Below, piece by piece: positions 1-13,534 of a stretch of DNA of 64,000 nucleotides. The notes beneath the pieces were generated by a model. The model had not been told where the DNA came from. It did no database searches and saw nothing but the letters and a program-made list of their open reading frames with translations. The stretch's first letter is position 1. Each line of letters opens with the position of its first letter. The position numbers and the translations under genes are program-made. The stretch comes from Trifolium pratense (taxonomy: Eukaryota; Streptophyta; Magnoliopsida; Fabales; Fabaceae): assembly GCF_020283565.1 (NCBI RefSeq), contig NC_060065.1:36258409-36322408 (forward strand), in the 5' to 3' direction.

Positions 1-238
1 TACAACAAAGACATTATAGAGACTCTCTCCTATGTGTTGATATCATTAATGTTCAAACTCCTATATTTCAATAAGTATGCTACTCTGATTCAAGATATAA
101 AATATATCTTTCATCTTCATTGGCAAGTGCGTATTGTCACATCCTTCGGGAAGGAAATACTTGTGCTGACTTTCTTGCTAAACTTGGAGCCTCTTCTGAC
201 TTAGATCGTTTGGTTCATCACACCCCTCGCATGACCTA
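1..238 (+). pseudogene. Decayed RNase H-like domain of a LINE-type (non-LTR) element
   Basis: Conceptual translation gives pieces of the plant RNase H-like domain found at the end of LINE polyproteins. One frame reads YATLIQDIKYIFHLHWQVRI. Another, from about base 138, reads HILREGNTCADFLAKLGAS and ends at TGA-free sequence with a TAA stop near 238. The frame change near 138 looks like a one-base deletion, and a second frame break is likely near 60-80. The 5' part lies outside the window. It is a dead fragment; it could instead derive from a domesticated RNase H-like gene. Confidence 0.65.
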
Positions 239-299
239 ACGGAGCTCATCTTCAGAGACTCTACTAAAACTTGGTTCTAGAGAGTGTAGTTTTTTCTTT

Positions 300-769
300 T
301 TTATTTAGTTTGTAAAAATGGAAATACTGAACACCAAATTGTTTAAAAAGAGAAAATAAAAATAGTCTTAGTTACTTCTTTATCTTTAACTTATTTTTTG
401 AGATATATAACGTGTTAGATTGGTCCCTTAACTTAAAAAATAAATTTCATCTTCTAACTGTATCATAATTTCGTCATGTAATTTATGTTGATATTTTTAT
501 GTAACACCTTGTTTCAATTTTTTTTTAAGTAACCAATAGGTAGGCATATGTTTTTTTATAATGTATATAAATTTTATTTTATTTTGGTGGTAATGTATAT
601 AAATTTTTTAATGGAACATAAATGTTTTCACATATACTATATAAAAAAAAATATATGTTTTCATACATAAAAAATAGTTTTTTTGGACAAACATGTTTTC
701 TTTAAAATATTTTTTGTGTTGTTTATAGGAATTTTGTGAAAAATCAGTTAAACTTTTTTTTATAAAATA
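300..769. other. AT-rich spacer, no feature seen
   Basis: Mostly A/T runs, with no open frame and no recognisable repeat except short internal duplications of AT-rich words. Confidence 0.6.
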
Positions 770-1138
770 CTTCCTTCATTTTAAATTACTTGTCGTTTTA
801 GAAAAAAAAATTGTTTCAAATACTTTGATAATTCAAGGTTATATTCTGTCTATTGTACCCTCATGTAAATTTCAAATATTTAAGAGTATAATTGTAGAAA
901 CCGAAAAAAATTTAATATATATTTGGAAAACTAAAGTTTTTTTATAAAAATGTTTTGGTACATAACATATTAATTTTTTTTGTACATAACATATTAAATT
1001 TATTGGAAAGAGAAAGTGTGTGAAAAAATTATTGGTGAATTAAAATAAGGGTATAATAGGAAAATAAGATGCAAAAATACATTTTCTTAATTTTTTTTAT
1101 TTTTTTCTAAAACGACAAGTAATTTGAAACGGATCTAG
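770..1138. mobile_element. Stowaway-type MITE upstream of RPN11
   Basis: A 369-bp element with inverted ends: the left end carries ACTTGTCGTTTTAG and the right end CTAAAACGACAAGT. The outer parts are a decayed version of the plant Stowaway end (CTCCCTCCGTTTTAAAT type). It is bordered by TA on both sides (768-769 and 1139-1140), as expected for Tc1/mariner-derived MITEs. It has no coding capacity and lies about 280 bp upstream of the RPN11 start codon, so it may sit in the promoter. Confidence 0.75.
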
Positions 1139-1414
1139 TATAATTTTTATCAAAGTAAACAAGCATAAAATAACCTCTATTTTATATAAAAAATCCTTTT
1201 TTTTTTTTGTGAAGTATTTTTATATAAAATCTTTAAAAAATACTGATCTCTAAATCGGTCAAAATTACTTATTTTTTTAATGTGTGTGTGTTAGTGTTAA
1301 GTTTAACAAGAGTTGTTATTCCTCTGTCTTTCACTCTTGGCTTCATTCATCTTCTTCAACTCCAAATTTCAAATCCCAAACAAAACCCTAACACAAAATT
1401 TCTCAATCGACAAC

Positions 1415-4119
<2,705 letters not shown>

Positions 4120-5959
4120 AGCTGTCATTTTGGACCTTCTGGTTAATCTAGCATGTTAAAGAGACAAATTATTATTTACTCAGACTATATTTGAATACAA
4201 TGTATTCTTTTGGACGTGCTGAAAAGGTCAAGAAAGTAAAACTTAGCACTTAGTTTCTATGGTGTCTCCGTCTCCCTCGGTGTTACTTGTAATACTTTAA
4301 TTGTATAATATTGCAGGATTTTATGTTCAGGTATGTTTTAAAATACCATATAAAATTCTTAATATTACATGAAGAAATATCGAAATATATCGGTAGTCTC
4401 TTGTGAACACAGCAAGGTCTAAATTAAGCCACATTTATCTAAGACGTGGTCTTGAAACTTAGATGTGGGATTAGATTACTTGAACATAGACCGCAACATG
4501 TGCAGTGTAGTTGAAGCTGTTGGCATTGATTCTTCAACACACTGAATGAGATTTTAATGGGTATTTGCATATTCTTTCTTTGAAAGAAAACGAAAGAAAC
4601 AAAGAAACCAAGTTCTCTTAAATGTGATGCCCTAATGTCTGCAATACGCAGACATGCGATACCATGAGGCGGCAAATCCATCATCTGGAGCATAACTTAA
4701 CAAGGTAATTTGCACCCCAAATCCTTGATTTGGTTGTGTAGGGACCATCCATTTTGCCTCCCAGATGCGGCTGTCCCAAACATGACGTTTTAAATAGATT
4801 TGCATCTAATTTAGAACAATTAGTTGAAAGAGCTTATCCTCTGAATGGCAACTGTCATGAACAAACAGATGCTTCCCTGATTTGTTTACAATCAAAGCTC
4901 AATGAATACAATTCAATGCCAACAAGCTTCTAACTTATGGAAGCTTTAGCTAAAATCTACTTGATCTTTGAAATGATCTATTCTATTCATATTACGAATC
5001 GAGAGAAAACTGAATTTAGTGAGAGCCATCGTAAATCCTTTACTCAAGATATAACAAATACGCCTCCGGCTCTGAATCATTTGGTTGAACTGCACCAAGA
5101 CGGCAAAACTAAAACAACAACGCTACACAGATGACAAAATTCACACAACACTTACTTACAATAACACTTATTTAGATTTGTTAAAAAACACTTAGATAAA
5201 AATAAGAGAAAAATGAGAGGGTTGATTCTGGATAAAAAAATATACCCAAAACCACAATTTTTATGTATGAATTGTAATCCTACTCATTTTCTCGTGTGTC
5301 TTATCGAATTTACTAAAATATACCATATTAATAATGGACGAAATTTATAAAATTTCTCAAAAAAAATTCATTCAGATAACTTCCACTACTTAAGTAGTGA
5401 AAGGGTAAAAATAGAAACGCGTAGGGTGCGTGAGAAGTAGGTAGGGCGGCAAAAAAAATTCTCTTATTTTTGGAGTAAATCATCAAAATGATCTTTATTC
5501 ATGTAACTCACTCTTAAACAAGTCTCCGACATATTAATTAACATTTGATAGTTAAAGAAACTATTTTAATCTAAAAAAAAAGACCTATTTGAGAGCGAGT
5601 CATGGAGACGTAAATCAACATAATGGTTTAATCGTTATTTTTGTCTGGAATTGAATTTGACCAAAAAATTTCTCAAATCCTAGCTTAACCGATAAAAATG
5701 TCAAAAGTATTAAATCAGATGTCCTGACCCGGAATATAAACTCTGATTCCTCTAATTATGCGCGTAAGTTTTATTGTTTTAATGACTTCTTCCTCTATTT
5801 AACAAACAATAAGAATTTGACAAAAAATTGTGATGGATCAAATTGATTATTTGATTTTATTTTTTTTGGAACATAAATTGATTATTTTATTTTATTTTAT
5901 TTATATTGTTGTTGTTTTTTAAAAAAGAGCTATTCTTTTGTCCAAAACTCAGAATCCTA
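4120..5959. other. RPN11 3' UTR and spacer before seipin
   Basis: The first few hundred bases are the probable RPN11 3' UTR. The rest has no supportable open frame and no repeat I recognise. Just before the seipin start is a short TTTTA-rich stretch at 5882-5905. Confidence 0.5.
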
Positions 5960-8263
5960 ATGGACCCGTTAGATTCAATCAATGAAAACGAAGACGACGA
6001 TGACATTTTCACCGACGCACTTCTCCAATGTTCCGCCGACGACCCGCCGGAAACTTCTACCTCCGATTCCACGTTTCCAGATTCTAAACCCATCATCTCC
6101 CCCGAACCTCAAGATTCGCATTCCAACCCACCCCCATCCTCTTCCTCTCCGCCCACCTTACTTCGCCGCCGATCAATTCGTCACCGAACAAATGAATCAT
6201 CAGATTCCGGCACCGATATTGGTTCAATTAATGTCACAAGAAGAAGCTTCCGACATAAGCCAAGGTATATAAATCTCAAACAAGATGAGAATTTCACCGC
6301 GAAACCCTATTCCGATGAAGCACAAAAAACTATCACTTCACAAGCTCTGGTTCCTGAAACAGAAGAGAAAAACGAAGAATCTACCATAACTACAGCTACA
6401 ATCGATGCTGAAGCTAATGATTCCGCTGACTCGGTACCGCGACTCGGTGACTCGTCTTCGAGTATTCTAGAATTGATAGCAGGGTTGGTAATTAAGATAT
6501 TAGGGTTTCAAATTAAATTAATCTTCAATTTTGTAAAATATCCGTTATTATTCATGTTTCATTGGTGCTTGTTTTTTATGGATCCTTTTGGGACAAGGAG
6601 AATATGCAAAGATATTTTCTTTGGGATTTTGTGCAGAGTTTGGAGTGTTGTGTTTGAATACATTAGACCTTATGTTAGGAAATATTTTAAAGGAAATGAA
6701 TCAATTTGGAGTGTAATGTTTAGGTTTGGATGGGGATTGTTGTGGTCAATTTATGTTTGTTGTATTTTGATTGGTTTGTTAGTTTCTTCATTTGTGTTTG
6801 GTGGGTTTTTGATGAAGTGGTTCGTGGAGAAGCCGATTCAGATTAAGGAAGTTTTGAATTTTGATTATACTAAGCTTAGTCCGGTGGCTTATGTTCCTAT
6901 AATATCGTGTGATGATGTTGGAAGAAAAGATTATGAGAATAATGTTGAAGTTGGGAAGTTGATGATGATGGGTGAAAGGGTTATACCTTCGAGACATAGA
7001 GTGCAAGTTACTGTTTCATTGAGAGTTCCGGAGTCTGGATATAACAGAAATCTTGGAGTCTTTCAGGTGATTGCTTATCTTTATCTGGTTTTTAAGTTTG
7101 TTTTGTTTAGGTGTAAATTGAATTTGGCTAGCTAATTGTCATGAAATGCTCCTAAAACTTATTTTGTCGTTATGCAGCTTATGCTGTTTTATTTCAATTG
7201 TAGGAGTCGGCAATGTGATTGGAAATCTCAAATAACAATAATTCATTCGAGACAATTTTAGGAACTTAACCGACCCAAAATGGCTAATGTGATTGAAATT
7301 TTTTTATTTCATGGATCATTCTGAAATATCAATAATTTAAATTTTAAATGACTATTTTGCTCAACCTCTATAATATCAAGGATTAAAATAGGGATTTGCT
7401 CAAATTTAAATGTTTAGGGTACAAACTGATCGATCTATAGTATTACACATTGTCATTTTTTATTTTTTTTGTTAAGCACATTATCATATTTTTTGTGAAC
7501 TGTAATGCTCACACACATTATTAAGTCATACAGGAGGTACATATTTTTCTGGTCACTTTATTAGATAAAGGAGGGCATAAGCATAATTTGTCTCTGGACT
7601 GTTGATATGATTTCGTCGAGTATATTCCTGACTTGTTGCATGCTGTTGAAATTGTCACTTGCTTGTAATTTTGTACTATCATACTTTTGAGTCTTGGAGA
7701 AGTGGAAACTGCTGATAAAAATTGCAGTTCAGAGTTTCTTGTTTCTTATTTTTGTCTCCCTTCTTTATTTTGTATAGGCCAGGGTTGATTTTCTATTGTC
7801 TAATGGTAAAACTATTGCAAGCTTGAGTCAACCTTGCATGTTAAGATTCCGAAGCGAACCTATCCGCCTAATCATGACTTTCCTCAAAATTGCTCCTCTC
7901 ATTACTGGCTATACATCAGAAACCCAGATTCTGAATGTTAAGATGAGAGGTTTCGTTGAAGGGAATATACCTACTTCATGCTTGAAAGTGACACTTGAGC
8001 AACGACCAGAATATCAACCTGGTGCTGGCATTCCAGAAATATATGATGCATCTCTTGTTGTTGAGTCGGAACTTCCCTTTTTCAAAAGGATGATCTGGCA
8101 ATGGAAGATGAGCATATTTATATGGATTTCAATGATGGCATTCTTCACAGAATTGATTTTTATTCTAGTGTTTTGTAGGCCTATAATAATTCCAAGAACA
8201 AGGCAAAGGGCGGCATCTGCTCGCGGTCCTGCAACTTTGAACAGTCTTCATATACAAAGTTGA
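5960..8263 (+). CDS. Seipin-like ER membrane protein (lipid droplet biogenesis)
   Basis: Seipins organise lipid droplet formation at ER-lipid droplet contact sites. Two exons, 5960-7066 and 7778-8263, join in frame (ends FQ, restarts ARVDFLLS) to 530 residues. The first ATG in the long frame that gives MDPLDSINENEDDDD was chosen because the upstream in-frame codons look like UTR. Visible parts are an acidic, Ser/Pro-rich N-terminus (1-165), hydrophobic segments near 170-215 and 255-285, the conserved lumenal seipin domain (about 290-475, with YTKLSPVAYVPI and RVQVTVSLRVPESGYNRNLG), and a C-terminal membrane segment near 480-504. The long N-terminus matches the plant SEIPIN2/3 type rather than the short SEIPIN1 type (family knowledge). 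Confidence 0.93.
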
Positions 8264-9329
8264 GATTCTGATTTCCCAGGCTTTGTTGCAATGATGGAAG
8301 TAAGTTTTTGTCCAACAGTTTAACCTCGCATGTTCTGAGTTCTGACTCCTAGCCTATAGTATATGTTTAGTGAGTAATCCTAACATCTCATTCTTTTTGT
8401 TTTTTCCTTCTCCGTTAAATTTCATTTGTAACTGCAATGTAAATTTTAATGCCACGTCATGTATATAATGTGATTTATATTATAATAATCATAGAAATTG
8501 AGTTTTAGCTAACCCGGTGTTGTGCCAATCAAGAAATTATTTTAGTCTGTGATGTGCGACTAACTGTTTCTTTTTGTTTGGAACATGGAAATAGTTGGGA
8601 TTAGTATCACTCTCCTTGTCAGTAATCCAAAAAGCTTGTTATACAAACTTGTTTTTTGTGCTTTCAAATCTTATTTTATTCCTCTCCTTGAGAGCTTTAT
8701 CAATATTTCTATTTAACTCTCTAAAAGAATGTTTGTTCCACCATTTTAGATTATGTTTTAGGTTCTTCAACTTCTAATCACATACACTCCAACCTGTGAT
8801 TTGCATATCCTTTCACTTATCCTCCATAAAATTTTCAAAATCCTTATTAAAATACATACTAAGAACCAATTATTTTAAATAGTTTTGGACGTCAATTTGC
8901 TATTTTAATTGTTAAGGTGACAGCATAATTGTTATTGACTCTTGATAAGGAATCAATGTAGGAGCTATCGTAGGAAGGATCCCCGGCCTTGCTTTTAATA
9001 AAAGGCTTGTGGTGTAACATTGATTTCACACACTTTTCTTTCTCTAAAAATCTGAACATGTTAATTGTGAATTTGTCAGCTAAGGGAGGGGACCTTAGGA
9101 AAAGGGACACATGCTTTTATTCATGAACAAAGGTCCTTCATTTCTTACAAATTGATGAATGATAAAGAAGAATATGCTCATTTCATTTTCCTAAGTAGAT
9201 TACATTGTTATATATATGACAATCAAAACCAGATCAAAACATTTAAACCCTAATACATGATGAAACTGTGGGCACTATTGGATTTGTTGCGGAATCATTT
9301 GATTTTGTTACGACCTTGTTGACAGCGGT
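8264..9329. other. Seipin 3' UTR, spacer and NIP 3' UTR
   Basis: Contains the convergent 3' ends of seipin (+) and the first NIP gene (-). Short open frames here have no recognisable similarity, and no repeat was identified. Confidence 0.5.
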
Positions 9330-11061
9330 TTATAACATTTTACATACAACAGACCTGCTCTTGCCGAAGGAGGGGACAATCCTGGTGAGCTCAATCTTGG
9401 TGAGCTCATCATGCGTTGACTTGTTGGTGTGTTTGATGAAATTGTAAGTCCATGTAGCTACCAAAGCTCCTAGAGTTGGTGAAATCAAATATATCCATAA
9501 TCCTGTATATTCATGGTACAAGATAGCAGGTCCTAAACTCCTTGCAGGATTCATTGATGCTCCTGTCATTGGTCTGTAAAATATAATTTCACACATTCAT
9601 AAGTTTGAAATATACTCTTGCTTCTATTAGAGTTAAATATTAGGTGTAGTGTACAAACTATACTAAACAATATAATCAATAAGATTTTGAGATAATTTAA
9701 TACCCTGCAAACAATATATCTACTATTATTGTAGACCCAACTGCAAGCCCTGCTAATTCACCAATCTGCACCATTAAAAAAATACAAAAAACATAAACAA
9801 AGTTTTAAGTTCTATGAATTATTATCAAAAAATATTATTTGAATTATATAAGTTTTGATGCGCATGGGATGGCATGTGGCAGGGTACATGACACCAACAA
9901 AACAAATTTTAATATAGTAAAAAATTATGTAAAATATGAATAGAAGTATTTAAAATATTAGTCAACTACTTTTCATGATGATATGAGAAGCATACCACTA
10001 CTATTTTAAAGAATTCTTCCGACTTTGCTTGTTCCAAAAGATATCATTTTATAAATATTATCATAAGTTAGTCAATTTAAGCAACCAATAAAAAATATTT
10101 AATCTCAACTAAATAGACAATTTGTTACACATATTTAATCAAAATATTCAATAAGAAAAGTAAGAGCATAACTTTTTTTAGTATGAACAGAAAACATTAC
10201 CGCTCTGTTATCAGTGGCCACTCCAGTAATAACAAACATAAGGAAGAAAGTGCATATGAACTCAATTACAAAAGCTTGCAGGTTAGAACCAGCTGGAAGT
10301 GTTCCAATAAAATGATCATCTTCACCATTAAATATAAGTCTAAGGGTTCCACTTGCTAATATGGATCCAACAATTTGAGCTATAATATAAGCTGGTACCT
10401 TCAACATAATTAAAATTAAGGGAATTCAACAATAATGTAGACAAATTGAGGCAATAAAAAGAGTTTTGTTTTGATAGGATTTATAGTTAACCAAACGTTG
10501 TTTTATTTTATAACATGGTTAATGTGATCAATTTATTATATCAACAAACTTGTTTTGATTATTGAGTATCTTTATAATTTTATGCTAGATAAGAAGCATT
10601 TTCAATTCACCTGTTTGAGGGGAAATATTTTAGTGGAAGCATGAGCAATGGTAACAGCAGGGTTGAAATGAGCACCAGAAATGTGACCAACAGAATAAAT
10701 CAATACCATAACTGTGAATCCCCAAGTAAATGCAATTCCAGGAAGTGTCACTACATGATCATTGTTTAAGTTCACATTAACAGCAGCACAACCAGCAAAT
10801 ATCATCAAGTATGTTCCCACCACTTCCGCTACCAACTATATTCAACATAAAAAACACGCGTGCGCGCACACACATGTCATATTTTTTTATTTCAATGAAT
10901 TTTGTATTAAGAAGGAAAGAAAAGCTTAGGAGAGATACCTTCTTTATAAGGGGCACAGAGTCTTTGATCCCTGACTCTTCATCACAATTTTTTGAGGCAT
11001 CATCATTTACATCTAAAACCACCTCATGATGAATTTCATTGCTTTCTGAATCACCAACCAT
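9330..11061 (-). CDS. Nodulin-26-like intrinsic protein (NIP aquaporin), copy 1
   Basis: NIPs are membrane channels for water, glycerol, ammonia or metalloids; soybean nodulin-26 sits in the symbiosome membrane. Exons read leftwards: 11061-10939, 10835-10611, 10398-10201, 9765-9704 and 9573-9330, giving 283 residues. Both pore motifs are intact, [12 protein letters not shown] (exon 2) and [12 protein letters not shown] (exon 5), and the conserved ATDNRA ends exon 3. Six membrane segments are expected and can be seen. The start is ATG 11061 in a good context; a TTG nine bases upstream is not a start. The C-terminus ends SFGKSRSVVCKML and differs from copy 2. A TATAAATT box lies about 70 bp upstream. 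Closest family is nodulin-26 / NIP1 (subgroup I). Whether it is nodule-specific cannot be told from sequence. Confidence 0.93.
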
Positions 11062-11131
11062 TCTTGACAAGAAAAATGGTGCAAGAAGAATGCTATACTT
11101 TTGTCAAAGGGTATTTATGCATTTTGTCTCC

Positions 11132-11155
11132 AATTTATAGGCATCCAAAAGTCCT
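11132..11155 (-). promoter_or_regulatory. TATA box and conserved promoter block of NIP copy 1
   Basis: On the minus strand a TATAAATT box (11132-11139) lies about 70 bp upstream of the start codon. Directly upstream is AGGACTTTTGGATGC (11141-11155), which matches 13 of 15 bases at 15530-15544 upstream of NIP copy 2. Conservation between the two duplicated promoters suggests function or simply shared ancestry. Confidence 0.5.
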
Positions 11156-11199
11156 AAGAGAGAGTATGAGACAGGGAATAGAGAGAGTAATGCTCAGAG

Positions 11200-12950
11200 A
11201 TTAGACTAATTAATCCATTAATAATAAGCCATTTGGGTTTTAATATGGTATTTTTGACCAAGCAAAAACTCTATATTTTTACTATAATTTTGTTTTAAAC
11301 TTTATTTATTGTTTCTTTAACATTTGATATTATAAACTGTGTTGACATTCATGCGACACAGTTCCTTTGTTGGAATGAAGCATATAGTTCAAGTCTCTTA
11401 GATAAGGAATTTGACAATAGTTTTATGAGAAGAAATTGAAGTTATGGTTTCATAAAATGGAAATTTTGAATTTTGGTTTCATAAGGTGGCAAATTTAAAT
11501 TTATATATAAAAACTCCGGGTTAATTGGATACAAATATTGACACTTGAAATGTTAGCTCAATAATAAAAGCTTAACCATTATAAAATGCTCATTAATACC
11601 ACTTAAATTAGTATATAAAAAAAACTATTATGCTCGAGGCAAAAATAAGAAGTAAGGTATTTGCATTTCCTTTAGGTTTAAATGCAATTTTTGGTCCTCT
11701 GGAACCTGGTCGTGGTCACAGCCGTGCCAAGCTTGGCAGAAGTTGGAGATTTCATTCTAAAGACCTGCCACGGCTCGTAAGAGTTTGGCCACAGCCGTTT
11801 TGGCTCCTCATTTCACCTTGTATAGCCACAATGTGTATTTACTTCTATTGTTCATTGATTCTCAAGGCTATATATAGGCTCTGTTTGGTAAAATTAAGCT
11901 ATAATCTTTTCTCATATAAAATCATCAAACAATCTCTTGTATACATTCCTAGGTTATCAATAAAGTTTTCTCTTTTATTTTCTCTTGTGTTCTTAGCATA
12001 GTTTCTTTTCACTTTGAGTTGTGGCTGGTCATGGCGAACCGTGAGTACTCCACTCATGCCTTAGGTTGCAAGGAGTCATTGAGAAAAAAATTCAAGTTTT
12101 CTCTATTGTATCTCTCATAGACTCATTGATAATAAATTAGAGAGTTACTCTCTTCCGTGGGCGTAAATCAATTTTAGACCGAACAATATTGGTGTGAATT
12201 CTCACTCTCTTTTATCTTTAGATTGTTTATTTTGATTGCCAAACACATTTGTTCTAAATTTGTTTTTAGCTTGAATTTTTATTTGCTTGCATTATTTAGT
12301 TTTAATTATCATATTTATTTGTTCCATTTTATTTTGTTAAATTGACGGATCTTCAAAGAAAGGAAGAAATGTTATCACGTGATTCTTATACCTATAGAAT
12401 CCGTGCATCTCATGTATTAGTGCATATTATGTGATTCTTATACCTTTTTTCTTTACGCATGCTTTTGTACAAATCAGCCATATATGTATATGATCTTATC
12501 TGAATGATTCACTTCAAAATTCAATGGATAAGCCTTAACTTAAGGTTTGATTTCATTCTTTTTTATCATAGGTTAATTACCTGCTTCACACAAAAAAAAA
12601 ATGGTATAAAACTATATGTAGCTTAATTTTCAAAATCGTTAACCTTTTGATGTAAAAACAATTATTCTCTAATTATGGATATTTGTCCAAATAAAGATGA
12701 ACCCTTTGCTATCAATTGTGGCCTTTGACATTTTACTCGAACCTGTTTAATTTGTGCCTTTTTTTTTACATAATTTGCGTCCTTTTATAGCAGAAATATT
12801 GAATGCATCGAATAAATTTATAATTTTAAATCAACAGTAATTTGGAGTTCAATCAAAAGGTATATTTGACAAATACTTTTTTCAATTAAATTTAAATTAT
12901 TTCGAATGATTCATCTTTGAATGTAGCTCATTATCTATCTTTACAACATG
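11200..12950. other. Spacer between the NIP genes, possible LTR fragment
   Basis: No gene. The part at about 11630-12230 has a retroelement-like look: a GC-richer stretch (GGTCGTGGTCACAGCCGTG), a TATATATAGG box near 11870 and an AATAAAG signal near 11961, the arrangement of an LTR. I could not find matching ends or a partner copy. The one open frame here (11630-12001) has no recognisable similarity. Confidence 0.3.
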
Positions 12951-12964
12951 ACTTAATTATTTGG

Positions 12965-13050
12965 GATTTGTACGTGTCATCCTTGCGCAAGGGCCATAGT
13001 ACTAATCTTCTCTGTATCGTTTCAATTTTATCCGACTTCCCTGAAGGGAC
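12965..13050 (-). pseudogene. U6: U6 snRNA retropseudogene, 3'-truncated
   Basis: The minus strand from 13050 starts GTCCCTTCAGGGAAGTCGGA and continues with clear U6 snRNA sequence, including GATACAGAGAAGATTAG (the ACAGAG-box region) and GCGCAAGGATGACACG. It stops matching after ACAAATC, so about the last 16 bases of U6 are missing, and there are several substitutions. It is flanked by a 15-bp direct repeat with one mismatch (12955-12969 and 13051-13065). No upstream sequence element or properly spaced TATA box is seen. It is therefore most likely a LINE-mobilised, dead copy. Confidence 0.85.
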
Positions 13051-13069
13051 AATTATTTAGGATTTAGAC

Positions 13070-13534
13070 TCGTTGATTGTTAACTTATAAATGAAAATTA
13101 GAAAACACCAAGTAAAGAATTAGTAGGAGGTTTTCTATTATGTGCTCATGTTCTCCTAATTGTTGTTCTTATTTCAATTTTCAATAATACTACAATCAAG
13201 AAAAACAATTTATTTGTTAATGTGAAATATGCTGACATTGCGCGATCACATTAAAGTAACATTAGTCCGGAAAGAATTGCATTGCGTGGGAAGCCGATTT
13301 ATTGATTGATTTGAAACCCTCATCCAAACACACGCTTAGAATTATATCATCCGGTGAGATAAATTGATTTTGAATAAAAGTTGTACCAAATTTCTCTAGT
13401 AGTGTAAATTACATAGTTATTTGCACTCTAAATTAACTACAGACACAGTTAAAAAAAAAAACTGCAACACATAATGATCTTCGTAAATTCAAATCGAAGA
13501 TATATAAAACCTCGATCGCGCATTTCTTGATAAA
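13070..13534. other. Spacer and 3' UTR of NIP copy 2
   Basis: No gene or recognisable repeat; the part next to 13535 is probably the 3' UTR of the minus-strand NIP. Confidence 0.5.

Noticed and set aside
11062..11070. An upstream start giving MSRMVGDSE for NIP copy 1
   Set aside because: The first codon is TTG, not ATG; the ATG at 11061 has a good plant context and is used.
11630..12001. 123-residue open frame as a gene
   Set aside because: No recognisable domain, and the region has LTR-like signals (TATA box, AATAAAG) instead of exon character.
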